A stretch of DNA of 64,000 nt from Rhodospirillales bacterium (GCA_016699855.1 CP064988.1:3438501-3502500); one strand, 5' to 3'. Positions 29,155-39,113 are shown, counted from the stretch's first letter. Numbers and translations: made by a program. Notes: generated by a model from the sequence alone, not told the origin.

Positions 29155-31014
29155 TCAGTTCTTGCGTTCGCCGGTCCGGCCGCGCAGCGCCCGGTCGCGC
29201 TCGGCGTCGAACCACCACGCGTCGAACGCGACCGGCAGGTATTTGGCCGTCTTCTCCGGCCGGCCGAAGCGGTCCCAGTAGGCGATCCAGCTGCGTCCGA
29301 GGTGCCAGGCCGGCACGACGTAGTGGCCCCACAGCAGCACCCGGTCGAGCGCGCGGCAGCGCGTGATCAGCGTGGCGCGGTCGGGGGCGGCGATGATCAG
29401 CTCGACCAGCTTGTCGACCGCGGCGCTCCTGATGCCGATCGAGTTGCCGCTGCCGTTGCGGTCGGCGGCGGCGGTCGTCCACATGTCGCGCTGCTCGTTG
29501 CCGGGCGACGACGACTGGCCGAACCCGGTCGAGCTCATGTCGAAATCGAAATCGTCGTCGCGGCGCTTGTACTGCGCGGTGTCGACGGTGCGCACGCGCA
29601 TCTCGACGCCGATGCGCTCGAGGTTCTGCTTGTAGGGCAGCACGATGCGCTCGAACACCGCGTCGTTGAGCAGCATCTCGAACGACAACGCCTTGCCGCT
29701 GGCGGCGTTCACCATCCTGCCGTCCTTGACCTCGTATCCCGCCTCCTTCAGCAGCGCGGTCGCGCGCCGGGCGAGGTCGCGGACGTTGCCGGAGCCGTCC
29801 GTGACGGGCAGCTTGAACTCCCGCGTCAACGCCTCCTCGGGGATCTGGCCGCGCAGCGGCTCGAGGATCTCCAGCTCCTCCTTCGACGGCAGACCCTTCG
29901 CGCCCAGCTCCGAGTTGCTGAAGTAGCTGGTGTTGCGGGTGTAGAGCCCGTGGAACAGGTTCTTGTTCGACCATTCGAAGTCGAACATCGTGGCGATCGC
30001 CTCGCGGACGCGCCGGTCCTTGAACATGTCGCGCCGGGTGTTGAACGCGAAGCACTGCATGCCGGCGGGCAGCTCGTGCTTGATGTCGTCGCGCTTCACC
30101 GCCCCGGAGCGGACCGCGGGGAAGTCGTACGCCGTCGCCCAGTTGCGCGCGGTGTTCTCCGCCCGGAAGTCGATGTCGCCCGCCTTGAACGCCTCGAAGA
30201 TCACGCTGCCGTCGCGGTAGTAGTCGTAGCGCAGGACGTCGAAGTTGTGGCGGCCGCGGTTGATCCAGAGGTCGCGGGCCCACCAGTCGGCGACGCGCCG
30301 GTAGGCGATGTGGCGGCCCGGCTCGAACGAGTCGACGCGGTAGGGACCGCTGCCGAGCGGGATCTCGAGGGTCGTCTTGTCGAACTCCCGCGTCGCCCAC
30401 CAGTGCCTGGGCAGCACCGCCAGCTGGCCGACGATGACGGGCAGCTCGCGGTTGTTGGCGTCGCGGAAGGTGAACTTCACCTTCCGTTCGCCGACGATCT
30501 CGGCCTTGAGGACGTCCTGGTAGTAGAACGCGTAGGAGGGCGACCCTTTGGTCTTCAGGATGTCGAGGGAGAACACCACGTCCTCGGGCGTGATCGGCTT
30601 GCCGTCGTGCCAGCGCGCCTCTGGCCGCAGCGTGAACGTCGCCCACGACCGGTCCGCCGGCGTCTCGATCGACTCCGCCAGCGAGCCGTACTCGGTGGAC
30701 GCCTCGTCGCCGACCCCCTGCAGCAGAGTCTGGTAGATCTGGGACAGGCCGGCGGCGGGGACGCCCTTCACGATGAACGGGTTGAGCGAATCGAACGTGC
30801 CCCTGACGCCCAGCCGCGCCGTGCCGCCCTTGGGCGCGTCGGGGTTGACGTAGGCCAGATGCTTGACGTCGGGCGGCAGCGCCGGGTCGCCGTGGATCGC
30901 GATGCCGTGCGACGTCGTCGCGCCGCCGGCCTGCGCGCGCGCCGCGCCCGGGGCGGCGGCGGCGCCGGCGAGCCCGGCGAGGACGGTGCGGCGGCGGACT
31001 CGCGTGGCGTTCAT
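29155..31014 (-). CDS. yejA: Extracytoplasmic peptide-binding protein (YejA-like)
   Basis: A 619-residue family 5 substrate-binding protein. The N-terminus MNATRVRRRTVLAGLAGA is a twin-arginine-like signal with an AxA site near AARAQA. The SBP5 core shows LRPEARWHDGKPITPEDVVFS and a C-terminal lobe with VVPAWHLGRSWIAYWDRFG. YejA delivers peptides such as microcin C-like compounds to YejBEF. It is the first gene of the yejABEF-dehydrogenase unit. The start was placed at the ATG right before the signal; 18 further upstream codons lack signal character. Confidence 0.92.
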   Translation of the reverse strand: MNATRVRRRTVLAGLAGAAAAPGAARAQAGGATTSHGIAIHGDPALPPDVKHLAYVNPDAPKGGTARLGVRGTFDSLNPFIVKGVPAAGLSQIYQTLLQGVGDEASTEYGSLAESIETPADRSWATFTLRPEARWHDGKPITPEDVVFSLDILKTKGSPSYAFYYQDVLKAEIVGERKVKFTFRDANNRELPVIVGQLAVLPRHWWATREFDKTTLEIPLGSGPYRVDSFEPGRHIAYRRVADWWARDLWINRGRHNFDVLRYDYYRDGSVIFEAFKAGDIDFRAENTARNWATAYDFPAVRSGAVKRDDIKHELPAGMQCFAFNTRRDMFKDRRVREAIATMFDFEWSNKNLFHGLYTRNTSYFSNSELGAKGLPSKEELEILEPLRGQIPEEALTREFKLPVTDGSGNVRDLARRATALLKEAGYEVKDGRMVNAASGKALSFEMLLNDAVFERIVLPYKQNLERIGVEMRVRTVDTAQYKRRDDDFDFDMSSTGFGQSSSPGNEQRDMWTTAAADRNGSGNSIGIRSAAVDKLVELIIAAPDRATLITRCRALDRVLLWGHYVVPAWHLGRSWIAYWDRFGRPEKTAKYLPVAFDAWWFDAERDRALRGRTGERKN

Positions 31015-31105
31015 GCGGACTCTCCAGAATTGCCGGTCGAAGCTAGGGCTTCGGACGCGCCAATCCAAGGGGCGTGGCGATCACCTCCGCGGGATCGGCG
31101 CGGCG

Positions 31106-31927
31106 TCAACCCAGACCCCGGCCGCGCGTCTTCGCGCCGCCGCCACGCGCGTTCAGGATGGCCATCGCCTCGGCGTGGGCGCGCCGGTCGCCGGCCGCCA
31201 GGACGGTGCCGTCGGAATGGCGGTCGAGCGGCCGGCCGCGCCAGTCCGTGATCAGTCCGCCGGCGCCCTCGACGACGGGCACCAGGGCGCAGAAATCATG
31301 GAGCTTCAGCGTGGCCTCGACGACCAGGTCGCAGAAGCCGGACGCGAGCAGGCCGTAGCCGTAGCAGTCGCCGCCCCAGCGGAACAGTTTCACGCCATCC
31401 GCCAGCGCGCGGTGAGGCCCTTCCAGGTCGCCGGGAAACATGATCGGCGCCGTCGAGTACATGTAGGCCTTGGCCAGCGCGTCGCACGTCCGCGTCGAGA
31501 TCGGCGCGCCGTTGAACGTGGTGCGTTCGCCGGAGACGCCGGTCCACCGCTCGCCGAGGATCGGCTGGTCGATGACGCCGACGACCGGGACGCCGCCGCG
31601 CAACAGGCTGATCAGCGTGCCGAACACCGGCATGCCGGTGATGAACGCCTTGGTGCCGTCGATCGGATCGAGCACCCACGCCCATTCCGCATCCATGCGC
31701 TCGCTTCCGTGCTCCTCGCCCCAGACGCCGTGGTCGGGAACCTCGGCGGCGAGGATGGCGCGCATCGCCGTCTCCGCCTCGCGGTCGGCGATGGTCACCG
31801 GCGAGGCGTCGCCTTTGTCGTCGACACCGACCGGCGTGCGGAAATAGCGCCGCACGATCGGCCGCGCGGCGTCGGCCAGCCGGTGCGCGAGGTCGACATA
31901 GGAGGCCGGGACGGTGGCGTCGGGCAT
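31106..31927 (-). CDS. hisN: Histidinol-phosphatase, inositol-monophosphatase family
   Basis: A 273-residue Mg-dependent phosphatase of the IMPase fold. Metal-binding motifs are GEEHG and VLDPIDGTKAFITG, and RWGGDCYGYGLLASGFCD is the pattern of HisN-type histidinol-phosphatases rather than SuhB. It would remove phosphate from histidinol phosphate. ATG 31927 was chosen because the longer frame (to 31981) would start inside a terminator hairpin of the upstream cytochrome gene. It is separated from yejA by about 90 bases. Confidence 0.87.
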   Translation of the reverse strand: MPDATVPASYVDLAHRLADAARPIVRRYFRTPVGVDDKGDASPVTIADREAETAMRAILAAEVPDHGVWGEEHGSERMDAEWAWVLDPIDGTKAFITGMPVFGTLISLLRGGVPVVGVIDQPILGERWTGVSGERTTFNGAPISTRTCDALAKAYMYSTAPIMFPGDLEGPHRALADGVKLFRWGGDCYGYGLLASGFCDLVVEATLKLHDFCALVPVVEGAGGLITDWRGRPLDRHSDGTVLAAGDRRAHAEAMAILNARGGGAKTRGRGLG

Positions 31928-31955
31928 GCGGTTCCCGTCTGGGGCGCTCGGTTGA

Positions 31956-31985
31956 AACAAAAACGGGATGGCCTGGGCCATCCCG
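31956..31985 (-). terminator. Intrinsic terminator of the cytochrome c gene
   Basis: A perfect 10-bp stem, CGGGATGGCC with GGCCATCCCG and a 2-base loop, is followed on the minus strand by a T-rich tract (TTTTGTTT). It starts about 30 bases after the cytochrome stop and ends just before the hisN start, so it separates the two transcripts. Confidence 0.85.
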
Positions 31986-32014
31986 TCGAATCCACCGCCG
32001 CGGGGCGTAGGCGC

Positions 32015-32533
32015 CTACTTGAGCGACTGGAGGTACTTGATGATGTCGGCGCGCTCCTCGGCCTTGCCGACGCCCGCGAACGCCATCTTCGTGCCCTTGA
32101 TGTAACCGGCCGGCTTGATCAGGAACTCGTTGATGTCCTCGACGCCCCACTCGCCGCCCTTGGCGACGAGGGTCGAGGAGTAGTCGAAACCTGGCTTGCC
32201 ACCCTTCTTGCCGCCGACCACGCCGAACAGGTTGGGGCCGACCTTCTTCGGTCCGCCGTTCTCGACGGTGTGGCAGGTCTCGCACTTGGTCTTGAACGCC
32301 TTCTGTCCGGCTTCGACCTTGGCGCTGGCCAGCAGCGGTTCGATCGGGTCGGGTTTAGCGGGCGCCGCCTCGGGCTTGCCGCCGGCCGCCGGCTTGTCCT
32401 CCGGCACGGCGATGTGCGGCTTGTCCGGCATGTGCGGATGCACCAGCGCGTTCGACACCTTGCCGATGATCATCGCGCCGAGGCAGGCGGCGAGCACGCC
32501 GCCGGCGATCTTGTTGAACTCGAACGAATCCAT
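32015..32533 (-). CDS. Membrane-anchored class I cytochrome c (CycM-like)
   Basis: A 172-residue protein. An uncleaved N-terminal anchor (MDSFEFNKIAGGVLAACLGA) is followed by a Pro/Ala-rich linker and a cytochrome c domain with heme site C84-ETC-H88, GPNLFGVVG, and the axial Met in KGTKMAFAG. It resembles alphaproteobacterial CycM, which carries electrons from the bc1 complex to terminal oxidases on the periplasmic face. The conserved head-to-head position with kdsB-pheA supports this. An alternative ATG three codons upstream exists. Confidence 0.92.
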   Translation of the reverse strand: MDSFEFNKIAGGVLAACLGAMIIGKVSNALVHPHMPDKPHIAVPEDKPAAGGKPEAAPAKPDPIEPLLASAKVEAGQKAFKTKCETCHTVENGGPKKVGPNLFGVVGGKKGGKPGFDYSSTLVAKGGEWGVEDINEFLIKPAGYIKGTKMAFAGVGKAEERADIIKYLQSLK

Positions 32534-32691
32534 GGACTCCATCCGCTCGCGGCGAGGTCTCGGGCCGGCCCCGCGGACACGCGGCACCGACGACGGCAAG
32601 GCGTCTACCATAATCCCGACGCCGGAAGTAGTATCGATTCGCCGACCGGGAAAGCGGCGCGGCATGTCGTCGCAACGAGCCCCTAACTCCC

Positions 32692-32697
32692 TATAAT
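32692..32697 (+). promoter_or_regulatory. Consensus -10 box ahead of kdsB
   Basis: A perfect TATAAT lies only 13 bases before the kdsB ATG, with no strong -35. Transcription would begin about seven bases before the ATG, leaving a nearly leaderless mRNA. No ribosome site is seen in front of that ATG. Confidence 0.45.
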
Positions 32698-32710
32698 ATC
32701 AAGCGAATCC

Positions 32711-33469
32711 ATGACCTTCGACAAGGGCGCGGGGCCGCGCCATCCGATCGTTTTGATCCCCGCCCGGATGGCCTCGATCCGCCTGCCGGAAAAGCCGCTC
32801 GCCGACATCCACGGCGCGCCGATGATCGTCCATGTCTGGCGCCGCGCGATGGAGGCCGACATCGGCCCCGTGGTCGTCGCCGCCGCCGAGCCGGAGATCG
32901 TCGCGGCGGTCGAGTCCGCCGGCGGCCGGGCGGTGCTGACCGACCCCGGCCACCCGTCGGGGTCCGACCGCATCCACGAGGCGTTGATGCGCCTCGATCC
33001 CGACGGCCGCCACGACGCCGTCGTCAACGTGCAGGGCGACCTGCCGACCATCGACCCCGCGGTCGTGCGCGCGGCGCTGGAACCGCTGGCCGATGGTGGC
33101 GTCGACATCGCCACGCTGGTCTGCGAGATCCGCACCGAGCAGGAGCGGTCCGCGCCGCAGGTGGTCAAGGCGGTGGTCGGGTTCCGGGACGGCGACGTCA
33201 TCGGCCGGGCGCTGTATTTCAGCCGCACGCAGGTGCCGACCGGCGACGGGCCGCTCTACCATCACATCGGCCTCTACGCCTACCGCCGGGCGGCGCTGGA
33301 GCGGTTCGTCACGCTTCCGCCGGGAGTCCTCGAGCGGCGGGAGAAGCTCGAGCAGCTGCGCGCCCTCGAGGCGGGCATGCGGATCGACGCGCGCCTCGTC
33401 GACACCGCGCCGCTGGGCGTCGACACGCCGGACGATCTCGCGGAGGCGCGCCGCCGGCTGGCGCCCTGA
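32711..33469 (+). CDS. kdsB: 3-deoxy-manno-octulosonate cytidylyltransferase
   Basis: A 252-residue CMP-KDO synthetase. The CTP-binding signature IPARMASIRLPEKPLADI and VNVQGDLPTIDP, followed by YHHIGLYAYRRAALERF and GVDTPDDL, define the family. It activates KDO for the LPS inner core. It is divergent from the cytochrome c gene and followed by pheA, an order common in alphaproteobacteria. Confidence 0.96.
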   Translation: MTFDKGAGPRHPIVLIPARMASIRLPEKPLADIHGAPMIVHVWRRAMEADIGPVVVAAAEPEIVAAVESAGGRAVLTDPGHPSGSDRIHEALMRLDPDGRHDAVVNVQGDLPTIDPAVVRAALEPLADGGVDIATLVCEIRTEQERSAPQVVKAVVGFRDGDVIGRALYFSRTQVPTGDGPLYHHIGLYAYRRAALERFVTLPPGVLERREKLEQLRALEAGMRIDARLVDTAPLGVDTPDDLAEARRRLAP

Positions 33470-33549
33470 GGGCGCGCCCGGCGTCTGGCATCGGCGGCGA
33501 ATACAAGCTACAGCCCTGCCTCCGACAGCCCATCGCAGGAACATCCGTC

Positions 33550-34452
33550 ATGGCCGCGCGCCGCATCTCGACCCCGCCGACCAAGCCGAGCGCCGTCATC
33601 GCCTTCCAGGGTGAGTTCGGCGCCAACTCCGACATGGCGTGCCGGGCGGCGTTTCCGTACATGACGACGCTGCCGTGCCCGACCTTCGAGGCGGCGATGG
33701 ACGCCGTGCGCAAGGGCAAGGCCGAGCTGGCGATGATCCCGGTCGAGAACTCGATCGCCGGCCGCGTCGCGGATCTGCACAGCCTGCTGCCGCACACCAG
33801 GCTGCATATCGTCGCGGAGCACTTCCAGCGCGTCGAGCATTGCCTGGTCGCGACCGACGGGGCGTCTCTGAAGACGATCCGCAGCGCGCGCAGCCACGTT
33901 CAGGCGCTGGCGCAGTGCCGAAGCTTCCTCAAGAAGCACCGGATCGCGCCGGTGGCGCACGCCGACACCGCCGGCGCCGCCAAGGAGATCGCCGGCCTCG
34001 GCGACCCGTCGGTCGCCGCCATCGCCTCGTCGCTGGCGGCGCGCATCTACGGACTGCGAATCCTCGCGCGCAACATCGAGGACGCCGACCACAACACCAC
34101 GCGCATGCTGGTGTTCGCGCGCGAGGCGGCGACCACCGACTGGGCGGCGGTGCCTTGCCTCACGGCCTTCCTGTTCCGGGTCAAGAGCCGGCCGGCCGCG
34201 CTCTACAAGGCGCTGGGCGGCTTCGCCACCAACGGCGTGAACATCACGAAGCTGGAGAGCTACTTGTCGGGCGCCGCGTTCGAGCAGGCGCTGTTCTATG
34301 CCGAGGTCGAAGGCCACGCCCAACGGCGCGGACTGCAACTCGCGTTCGAGGAATTGTCGTTCTTCTCCGACGAGTTCAAGCTTCTCGGCACCTTCCCGGC
34401 GCATCCCTTCCGACGCAAGGGCTGGAGCGCGCCCACGCGCGCCGGGACCTGA
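33550..34452 (+). CDS. pheA: Prephenate dehydratase
   Basis: A 300-residue protein. The prephenate dehydratase domain (residues about 15-195) has FQGEFGANSDMA and VENSIAGRVADLHSLL, plus NTTRMLVFAR near its end. A C-terminal ACT domain (about 205-285) has KALGGFATNGVNITKLESYLSG, which binds phenylalanine for feedback inhibition. It has no chorismate mutase domain, as is usual in this group. It catalyses the step from prephenate to phenylpyruvate. Confidence 0.95.
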   Translation: MAARRISTPPTKPSAVIAFQGEFGANSDMACRAAFPYMTTLPCPTFEAAMDAVRKGKAELAMIPVENSIAGRVADLHSLLPHTRLHIVAEHFQRVEHCLVATDGASLKTIRSARSHVQALAQCRSFLKKHRIAPVAHADTAGAAKEIAGLGDPSVAAIASSLAARIYGLRILARNIEDADHNTTRMLVFAREAATTDWAAVPCLTAFLFRVKSRPAALYKALGGFATNGVNITKLESYLSGAAFEQALFYAEVEGHAQRRGLQLAFEELSFFSDEFKLLGTFPAHPFRRKGWSAPTRAGT

Positions 34453-34674
34453 CCGCGCGGGCCCGACGCGGAGTGGTCGCTCGTTCATGCGGGGCCGCGC
34501 GCCTCTCTGGATTCCATCGGCGCCGATCACCATCTTCCGATGTCGGCTGGACCGGCCGCCAGAGCCCGGCCGCCGGCGTCGCCCGCGATGGCGATGAGAA
34601 ATCCTCGCGCGCCGGGGGCGCCGGAGGGACTGGATAGGGGTGTCGGCGCGGCCACCACGCTGTTGGGGGACGAC

Positions 34675-35913
34675 ATGGACGACGTTCGCCTGTTGGGTCG
34701 GCGCGTGGCGCGGACGGGGATGGCGGGGCTCATGCTTGCCGCCGCCATCGCGACGGCGGGCTGCGAACGCAAGCGGCAGGGGCCGCCCGCCGGGCAGCCG
34801 CCATCGGTCACGGTGGCGAAGGCCGTCGTCAAAGAGATCGTCGAGATGGACGAGTACACCGGCCGCTTCGAGCCGGTAGGCGCCGTCGAGATCCGCGCCC
34901 GCGTCGGCGGCTTCCTGGAGTCCGTGAGCTTCCGCGACGGCGCGCTGGTCAAGGAAGGCGACCCGCTCTTCGTGATCGACCGGCGCCCCTACAAGGCGGC
35001 GCTCGACCAGGCCGAAGCGGCCCTGACCGCCGCCCAGACGCGGTTCGACCTCTCCAAGCTCGAGCAGGAGCGGGCCGAGCGCCTGGTCCGCAGCGGCGCC
35101 GGCACCGAGCAGGCGATGGATCAGCGGCGCCAGCAATTCCTCGCCGCCCAGGCCGATCTCAACGGCGCCAAGGCGGCGCTCGAGCAGTCGCGCCTCAACT
35201 ACGAGTTCACCGAGATCCGCGCGCCGATCTCGGGCCGCATCTCGCGCAAGCTCGTCACCGAGGGCAACCTGGTCGCCGCCAACGCGACGGTGCTGACGAC
35301 GATCGTCACGGCCGATCCGATCCATTTCTACTTCGACATCGACGAACGGTCGTTCCTCGCCTACCAGCGGCTGGCGCGCGGCGGTGCCGCGAGCGGCTCC
35401 GGCGCCGGTCTGCCCGTCATGGTGATGCTGACGGACGAGCGCGAGTTCACCCACCGCGGCGCGCTCGACTTCACCGACAACCGGCTCGACACCGCGACCG
35501 GCACGATGCGCCTGCGCGCCTCGCTTCCGAACCCTGAGCTGCTCCTGACCCCCGGGCTCTTCGGCCGCGTCGCCGTGCCGGGAAGTCCACGGTACCGGGG
35601 CGTCCTGGTGCCCGACGAGGCGATCCTCGCCGACCTCGACCGCCGCTTCGTCTACGTGGTCGCGGACGATGGCGCCACGCGGCGGCAGCCCGTCCGCCTC
35701 GGGTCGCGCACCGACGGCTACCGCGTCGTGCGGGAGGGGCTGACCGGCGACGAGACGATCGTGATCAACGGCCTGCAGCGCGTGCAGCTCGGCGGCGGGC
35801 GGGTCACGCCGCAGCCGGTCGATCTGCCGTCGGTCTGGAAAGGCCTCATGGCGCTGCCGCAGCCGGCGGCCGCGCAACCCGCCGGCGCCGCGCCGGCGGG
35901 CGCGAAGAAGTAG
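34675..35913 (+). CDS. RND efflux periplasmic adaptor lipoprotein
   Basis: A 412-residue membrane-fusion protein of the AcrA/MexA family. A lipoprotein signal ends at ATAGC. The lipoyl halves (EYTGRFEPVGAVEIRARVGG, EIRAPISGRISRKLVTEGNLV) flank an alpha-helical hairpin (about residues 105-180), followed by beta-barrel and membrane-proximal parts. The start is preceded by a clear GGGGGA ribosome site; the upstream open frame lacks a signal. It is 20 bases from the pump gene. No outer-membrane channel gene is in this unit. Confidence 0.93.
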   Translation: MDDVRLLGRRVARTGMAGLMLAAAIATAGCERKRQGPPAGQPPSVTVAKAVVKEIVEMDEYTGRFEPVGAVEIRARVGGFLESVSFRDGALVKEGDPLFVIDRRPYKAALDQAEAALTAAQTRFDLSKLEQERAERLVRSGAGTEQAMDQRRQQFLAAQADLNGAKAALEQSRLNYEFTEIRAPISGRISRKLVTEGNLVAANATVLTTIVTADPIHFYFDIDERSFLAYQRLARGGAASGSGAGLPVMVMLTDEREFTHRGALDFTDNRLDTATGTMRLRASLPNPELLLTPGLFGRVAVPGSPRYRGVLVPDEAILADLDRRFVYVVADDGATRRQPVRLGSRTDGYRVVREGLTGDETIVINGLQRVQLGGGRVTPQPVDLPSVWKGLMALPQPAAAQPAGAAPAGAKK

Positions 35914-35933
35914 GCGGGACGCGGGAACCGGCC

Positions 35934-38900
35934 ATGAGATTCGGCCATTTCTTCGTCGACCGCCCGATCTTCGCGACGGTGGTCTCGATCCTGATCGTGA
36001 TCGCCGGCGTCCTCGCCTACGGGCGCCTGCCGGTGACCGAGTATCCGGAGATCGCGCCGCCGACCATCTCGGTGACGACGACGTATCCCGGCGCCAACGC
36101 CGAGACCGTCGCGCGCACCGTGGCGACGCCGATCGAGCAGGAGATCAACGGCGTCGAGGGCATGCTGTACATGTCGTCGTACGCGACCAACGACGGCGTG
36201 ATGTCGCTCAGCGTCGTGTTCCGGCCGGGCACCAACCTCGACATCGCGCAGGTCCAGGTGCAGAACCGGGTCGCGGTCGCCGAGCCGCGCCTGCCCGAGG
36301 AGGTGCGCCGACAGGGCGTCACGACGCGCAAGCGCGCCACCGATTTCCTGCTCGTGGTGCATCTGCTGTCGCCGGACAAGACCTACGACGAGCTCTACAT
36401 CGCCAACTACATGCAGCTGCGCATCCGCGAGCAGCTCCTGAGGCTCGACGGCGTCGGCGACATCATCGTCTTCGGCGGCAGCGAGTACGCGATCCGCGTC
36501 TGGCTCGATCCGGCGCGGATGGCGGCCTATTCGCTCACCTCCGGCGACATCGTCGCGGCGCTGCGGGCGCAGAACGTCCAGGTCTCGGGCGGCCGCCTCG
36601 GGCAGCAGCCGGCGCCCAGCGACACCGCCCTGCAGGCGATCGTCACCACGCAGGGACGGTTCCAGGACGTCCGCCAGTTCCGGAGCGTGATCGTCAAATC
36701 GGGCCAGGACGGCCGGCTGGTGCGGCTCGACGACGTCGCGCGCGTCGAGCTCGGCGCCCGCGACTACTCCAGCCGCAGCTACCTCAACGGCCAGGTGGCG
36801 GTGGCGCTGGGCGTGTTCCAGCGGCCCGGCACCAACGCTCTGGCGACCGCCGACCAGGTGAAGGCGCGCATGGCGCAGCTCAGCCGCGAGTTCCCGCCCG
36901 GCCTGAAGTTCGACATCATCTACAATCCCACCGAGTTCATCGCCCAGTCGGTCGACGCGGTCTACACCACGCTGGTCGAGGCGATCCTGCTGGTCGCGCT
37001 GGTCGTGCTGGTGTTCCTGCAGAACTGGCGCGCCGCGCTGATCCCCATCCTCGCCATCCCGGTGTCGCTGATCGGCACGGCGGCGGTGATGCTGGCGTTC
37101 GGCTTCACGCTCAACGTGCTGACGCTGTTCGGGCTGGTGCTGGCGATCGGAATCGTCGTCGACGACGCCATCGTCGTGGTCGAGAACATCGAGCGCAAGA
37201 TCGCCGAGGGCATGACGCCGCGCGACGCGGCGCACGTCACCATGGACGAGGTCGGCACGGCGGTGATCGCCATCGCGGTCGTGCTGTCGGCCGTGTTCAT
37301 TCCGACCGCGTTCATCCCGGGCATCACCGGCCAGTTCTTCCGCCAGTTCGCGCTCACCATCGCCACCGCGACGCTGATCTCGGCGTTCAATTCGCTGACG
37401 CTGTCGCCGGCGCTGGGCGCGATCCTGCTGCGGGCGCACGGCGCGCACGCGCCGGCCGGCGGCGGATTCGCGCCGCTACGCTACGCGCGCCGGGCTGCGG
37501 CGGCGTTCAACACCGGCTTCGACCGCGGCAGCGCCGCCTACGCGCGCGGCGTCGGCCAGATCCTGCGCCGGCGCCTGCTGGCGCTCGGGGGCTACGCCCT
37601 GCTCGTGGCGGCGACCGTCTGGGTCGTCGGAAAGGTGCCGCCGGGGTTCATCCCGCCGCTCGACCGCGGCTACGCCCTCGTGATCGTGCAGCTTCCGGAC
37701 GGCGCCACGCTCGACCGCACCGACGCGGTGGTGAAGAAGGCGGAGCGGCTGGTGAAGGACGTCCCCGGCGTCGGCAACGTGGTGGCGATCCCCGGCTTCA
37801 GCGGCGCGACGTTCACCAACGCGGCCAACGCCGCCGTCATCTTCACGCCGTTCAAGCCGTTCGAGGAGCGCCTGCCGAAGGGGCAGACCGCCTCCCGCAT
37901 CATCGCCGAGATGATCCAGCGCCTGCAGGGCATCGAGGAGGCGTTCGTGCTCGCCGTGCCGCCGCCGGCGGTGCCGGGAATCGGCACCAGCGGCGGCTTC
38001 ACGATGCAGCTCCAGAACCGCGCCGGCGACGATCTCGACGCGCTGCTGGCGTCGGCCTACCAGATGATGGGCCGCGCACGTCGGGATCCGGCCCTGACCA
38101 GCGTCTTCACGACGTTCTCCACGTCGTCGCCGCAGGTCTATCTCAACATCGACCGCGTCAAGGCGCAGATGCTGAACGTGCCGCTATCGAGCGTGTTCGA
38201 GGCGCTGCAGGTCAATCTCGGATCGGCCTACATCAACGACTTCAACGCCTTCGGCCGCATCTTCCAGGTGCGCGCCCAGGCCGACGCGCGCTTCCGCCTC
38301 GAGCGTGGCGACATCCTGCGGCTGAAGGTGCGCTCGGCCACCGGCGAGCTGGTGCCGCTGGGCACGCTGGTCGACGTCGTCGACGCCGCCGGTCCGGACC
38401 TGATCCAGCGCTACAACATGTACGTCTCGATACCCTTGCAGGGCGCGACGCCGCCGGGCGTCTCGACGGGGCAGTCGCTCGACGCGATGGAGAGGCTGGC
38501 GGCCGCCACGCTGCAGCCCGGCCAGAGCTTCGAGTGGACCGGGCTCGCGCTGCAGGAGCGCGCCACCGGCAACACCGCCGTCTACGTGTTCCTGATCGCG
38601 GTGCTATTCGTGTTCCTCGCCCTGGCGGCGCAGTACGAGAGCTGGACGCTGCCGCTGGCGATCATGCTGATCGTGCCCATGAGCGTGCTCTTCGCGCTGC
38701 TCGGCGTGTGGGCCGCGGGCATCGACAACAACGTGCTGGTGCAGATCGGCCTGGTGGTGTTGATCGGTCTGGCGGCCAAGAACGCGATCCTCATCGTCGA
38801 GTTCGCGCGCCAGCTCGAGATCCAGGGCAAGGATCCGGCCGCCGCCGTGATCGAGGCCTGCCAACTGCGCCTGCGTCCCATCCTGATGACGGCGCTCGCC

Positions 38901-39113
38901 TTCATCCTCGGCGTGCTGCCGCTGGTCACCGCCTCGGGCGCCGGCGCCGAGATGCGCCGTGCGCTGGGCACGGCGGTGTTCGCCGGCATGATCGGCGTCA
39001 CGTTGATCGGCCTGTTCCTGACGCCCGTCTTCTACGTCGCGATCAGGCTGCTGACCGACCGTCTGCGCGGCCGCGCGCCGGCGAACCCCGCGGCGCCCGC
39101 GACGACCGACTAA
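35934..39113 (+). CDS. RND multidrug efflux pump, HAE1 family
   Basis: A 1059-residue inner-membrane transporter of the AcrB/MexB/MexF group. The N-terminus HFFVDRPIFATVVSILIVIAG is typical. Transmembrane helix 4 carries the proton-relay acids in IGIVVDDAIVVVENIERK, and helix 10 the Lys in LIGLAAKNAILIVEFAR. Two large periplasmic loops are present. It exports lipophilic compounds with the adaptor encoded just upstream. No local regulator gene (TetR or similar) adjoins it. Confidence 0.95.
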   Translation: MRFGHFFVDRPIFATVVSILIVIAGVLAYGRLPVTEYPEIAPPTISVTTTYPGANAETVARTVATPIEQEINGVEGMLYMSSYATNDGVMSLSVVFRPGTNLDIAQVQVQNRVAVAEPRLPEEVRRQGVTTRKRATDFLLVVHLLSPDKTYDELYIANYMQLRIREQLLRLDGVGDIIVFGGSEYAIRVWLDPARMAAYSLTSGDIVAALRAQNVQVSGGRLGQQPAPSDTALQAIVTTQGRFQDVRQFRSVIVKSGQDGRLVRLDDVARVELGARDYSSRSYLNGQVAVALGVFQRPGTNALATADQVKARMAQLSREFPPGLKFDIIYNPTEFIAQSVDAVYTTLVEAILLVALVVLVFLQNWRAALIPILAIPVSLIGTAAVMLAFGFTLNVLTLFGLVLAIGIVVDDAIVVVENIERKIAEGMTPRDAAHVTMDEVGTAVIAIAVVLSAVFIPTAFIPGITGQFFRQFALTIATATLISAFNSLTLSPALGAILLRAHGAHAPAGGGFAPLRYARRAAAAFNTGFDRGSAAYARGVGQILRRRLLALGGYALLVAATVWVVGKVPPGFIPPLDRGYALVIVQLPDGATLDRTDAVVKKAERLVKDVPGVGNVVAIPGFSGATFTNAANAAVIFTPFKPFEERLPKGQTASRIIAEMIQRLQGIEEAFVLAVPPPAVPGIGTSGGFTMQLQNRAGDDLDALLASAYQMMGRARRDPALTSVFTTFSTSSPQVYLNIDRVKAQMLNVPLSSVFEALQVNLGSAYINDFNAFGRIFQVRAQADARFRLERGDILRLKVRSATGELVPLGTLVDVVDAAGPDLIQRYNMYVSIPLQGATPPGVSTGQSLDAMERLAAATLQPGQSFEWTGLALQERATGNTAVYVFLIAVLFVFLALAAQYESWTLPLAIMLIVPMSVLFALLGVWAAGIDNNVLVQIGLVVLIGLAAKNAILIVEFARQLEIQGKDPAAAVIEACQLRLRPILMTALAFILGVLPLVTASGAGAEMRRALGTAVFAGMIGVTLIGLFLTPVFYVAIRLLTDRLRGRAPANPAAPATTD

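Noticed and set aside
28840..31251. Long plus-strand open frame over yejB-yejA
   Set aside because: It is antisense to clear transporter genes and has no recognisable protein features.
31928..31981. Upstream in-frame start for hisN at 31981
   Set aside because: It would begin inside the cytochrome terminator hairpin and adds no family-like sequence.
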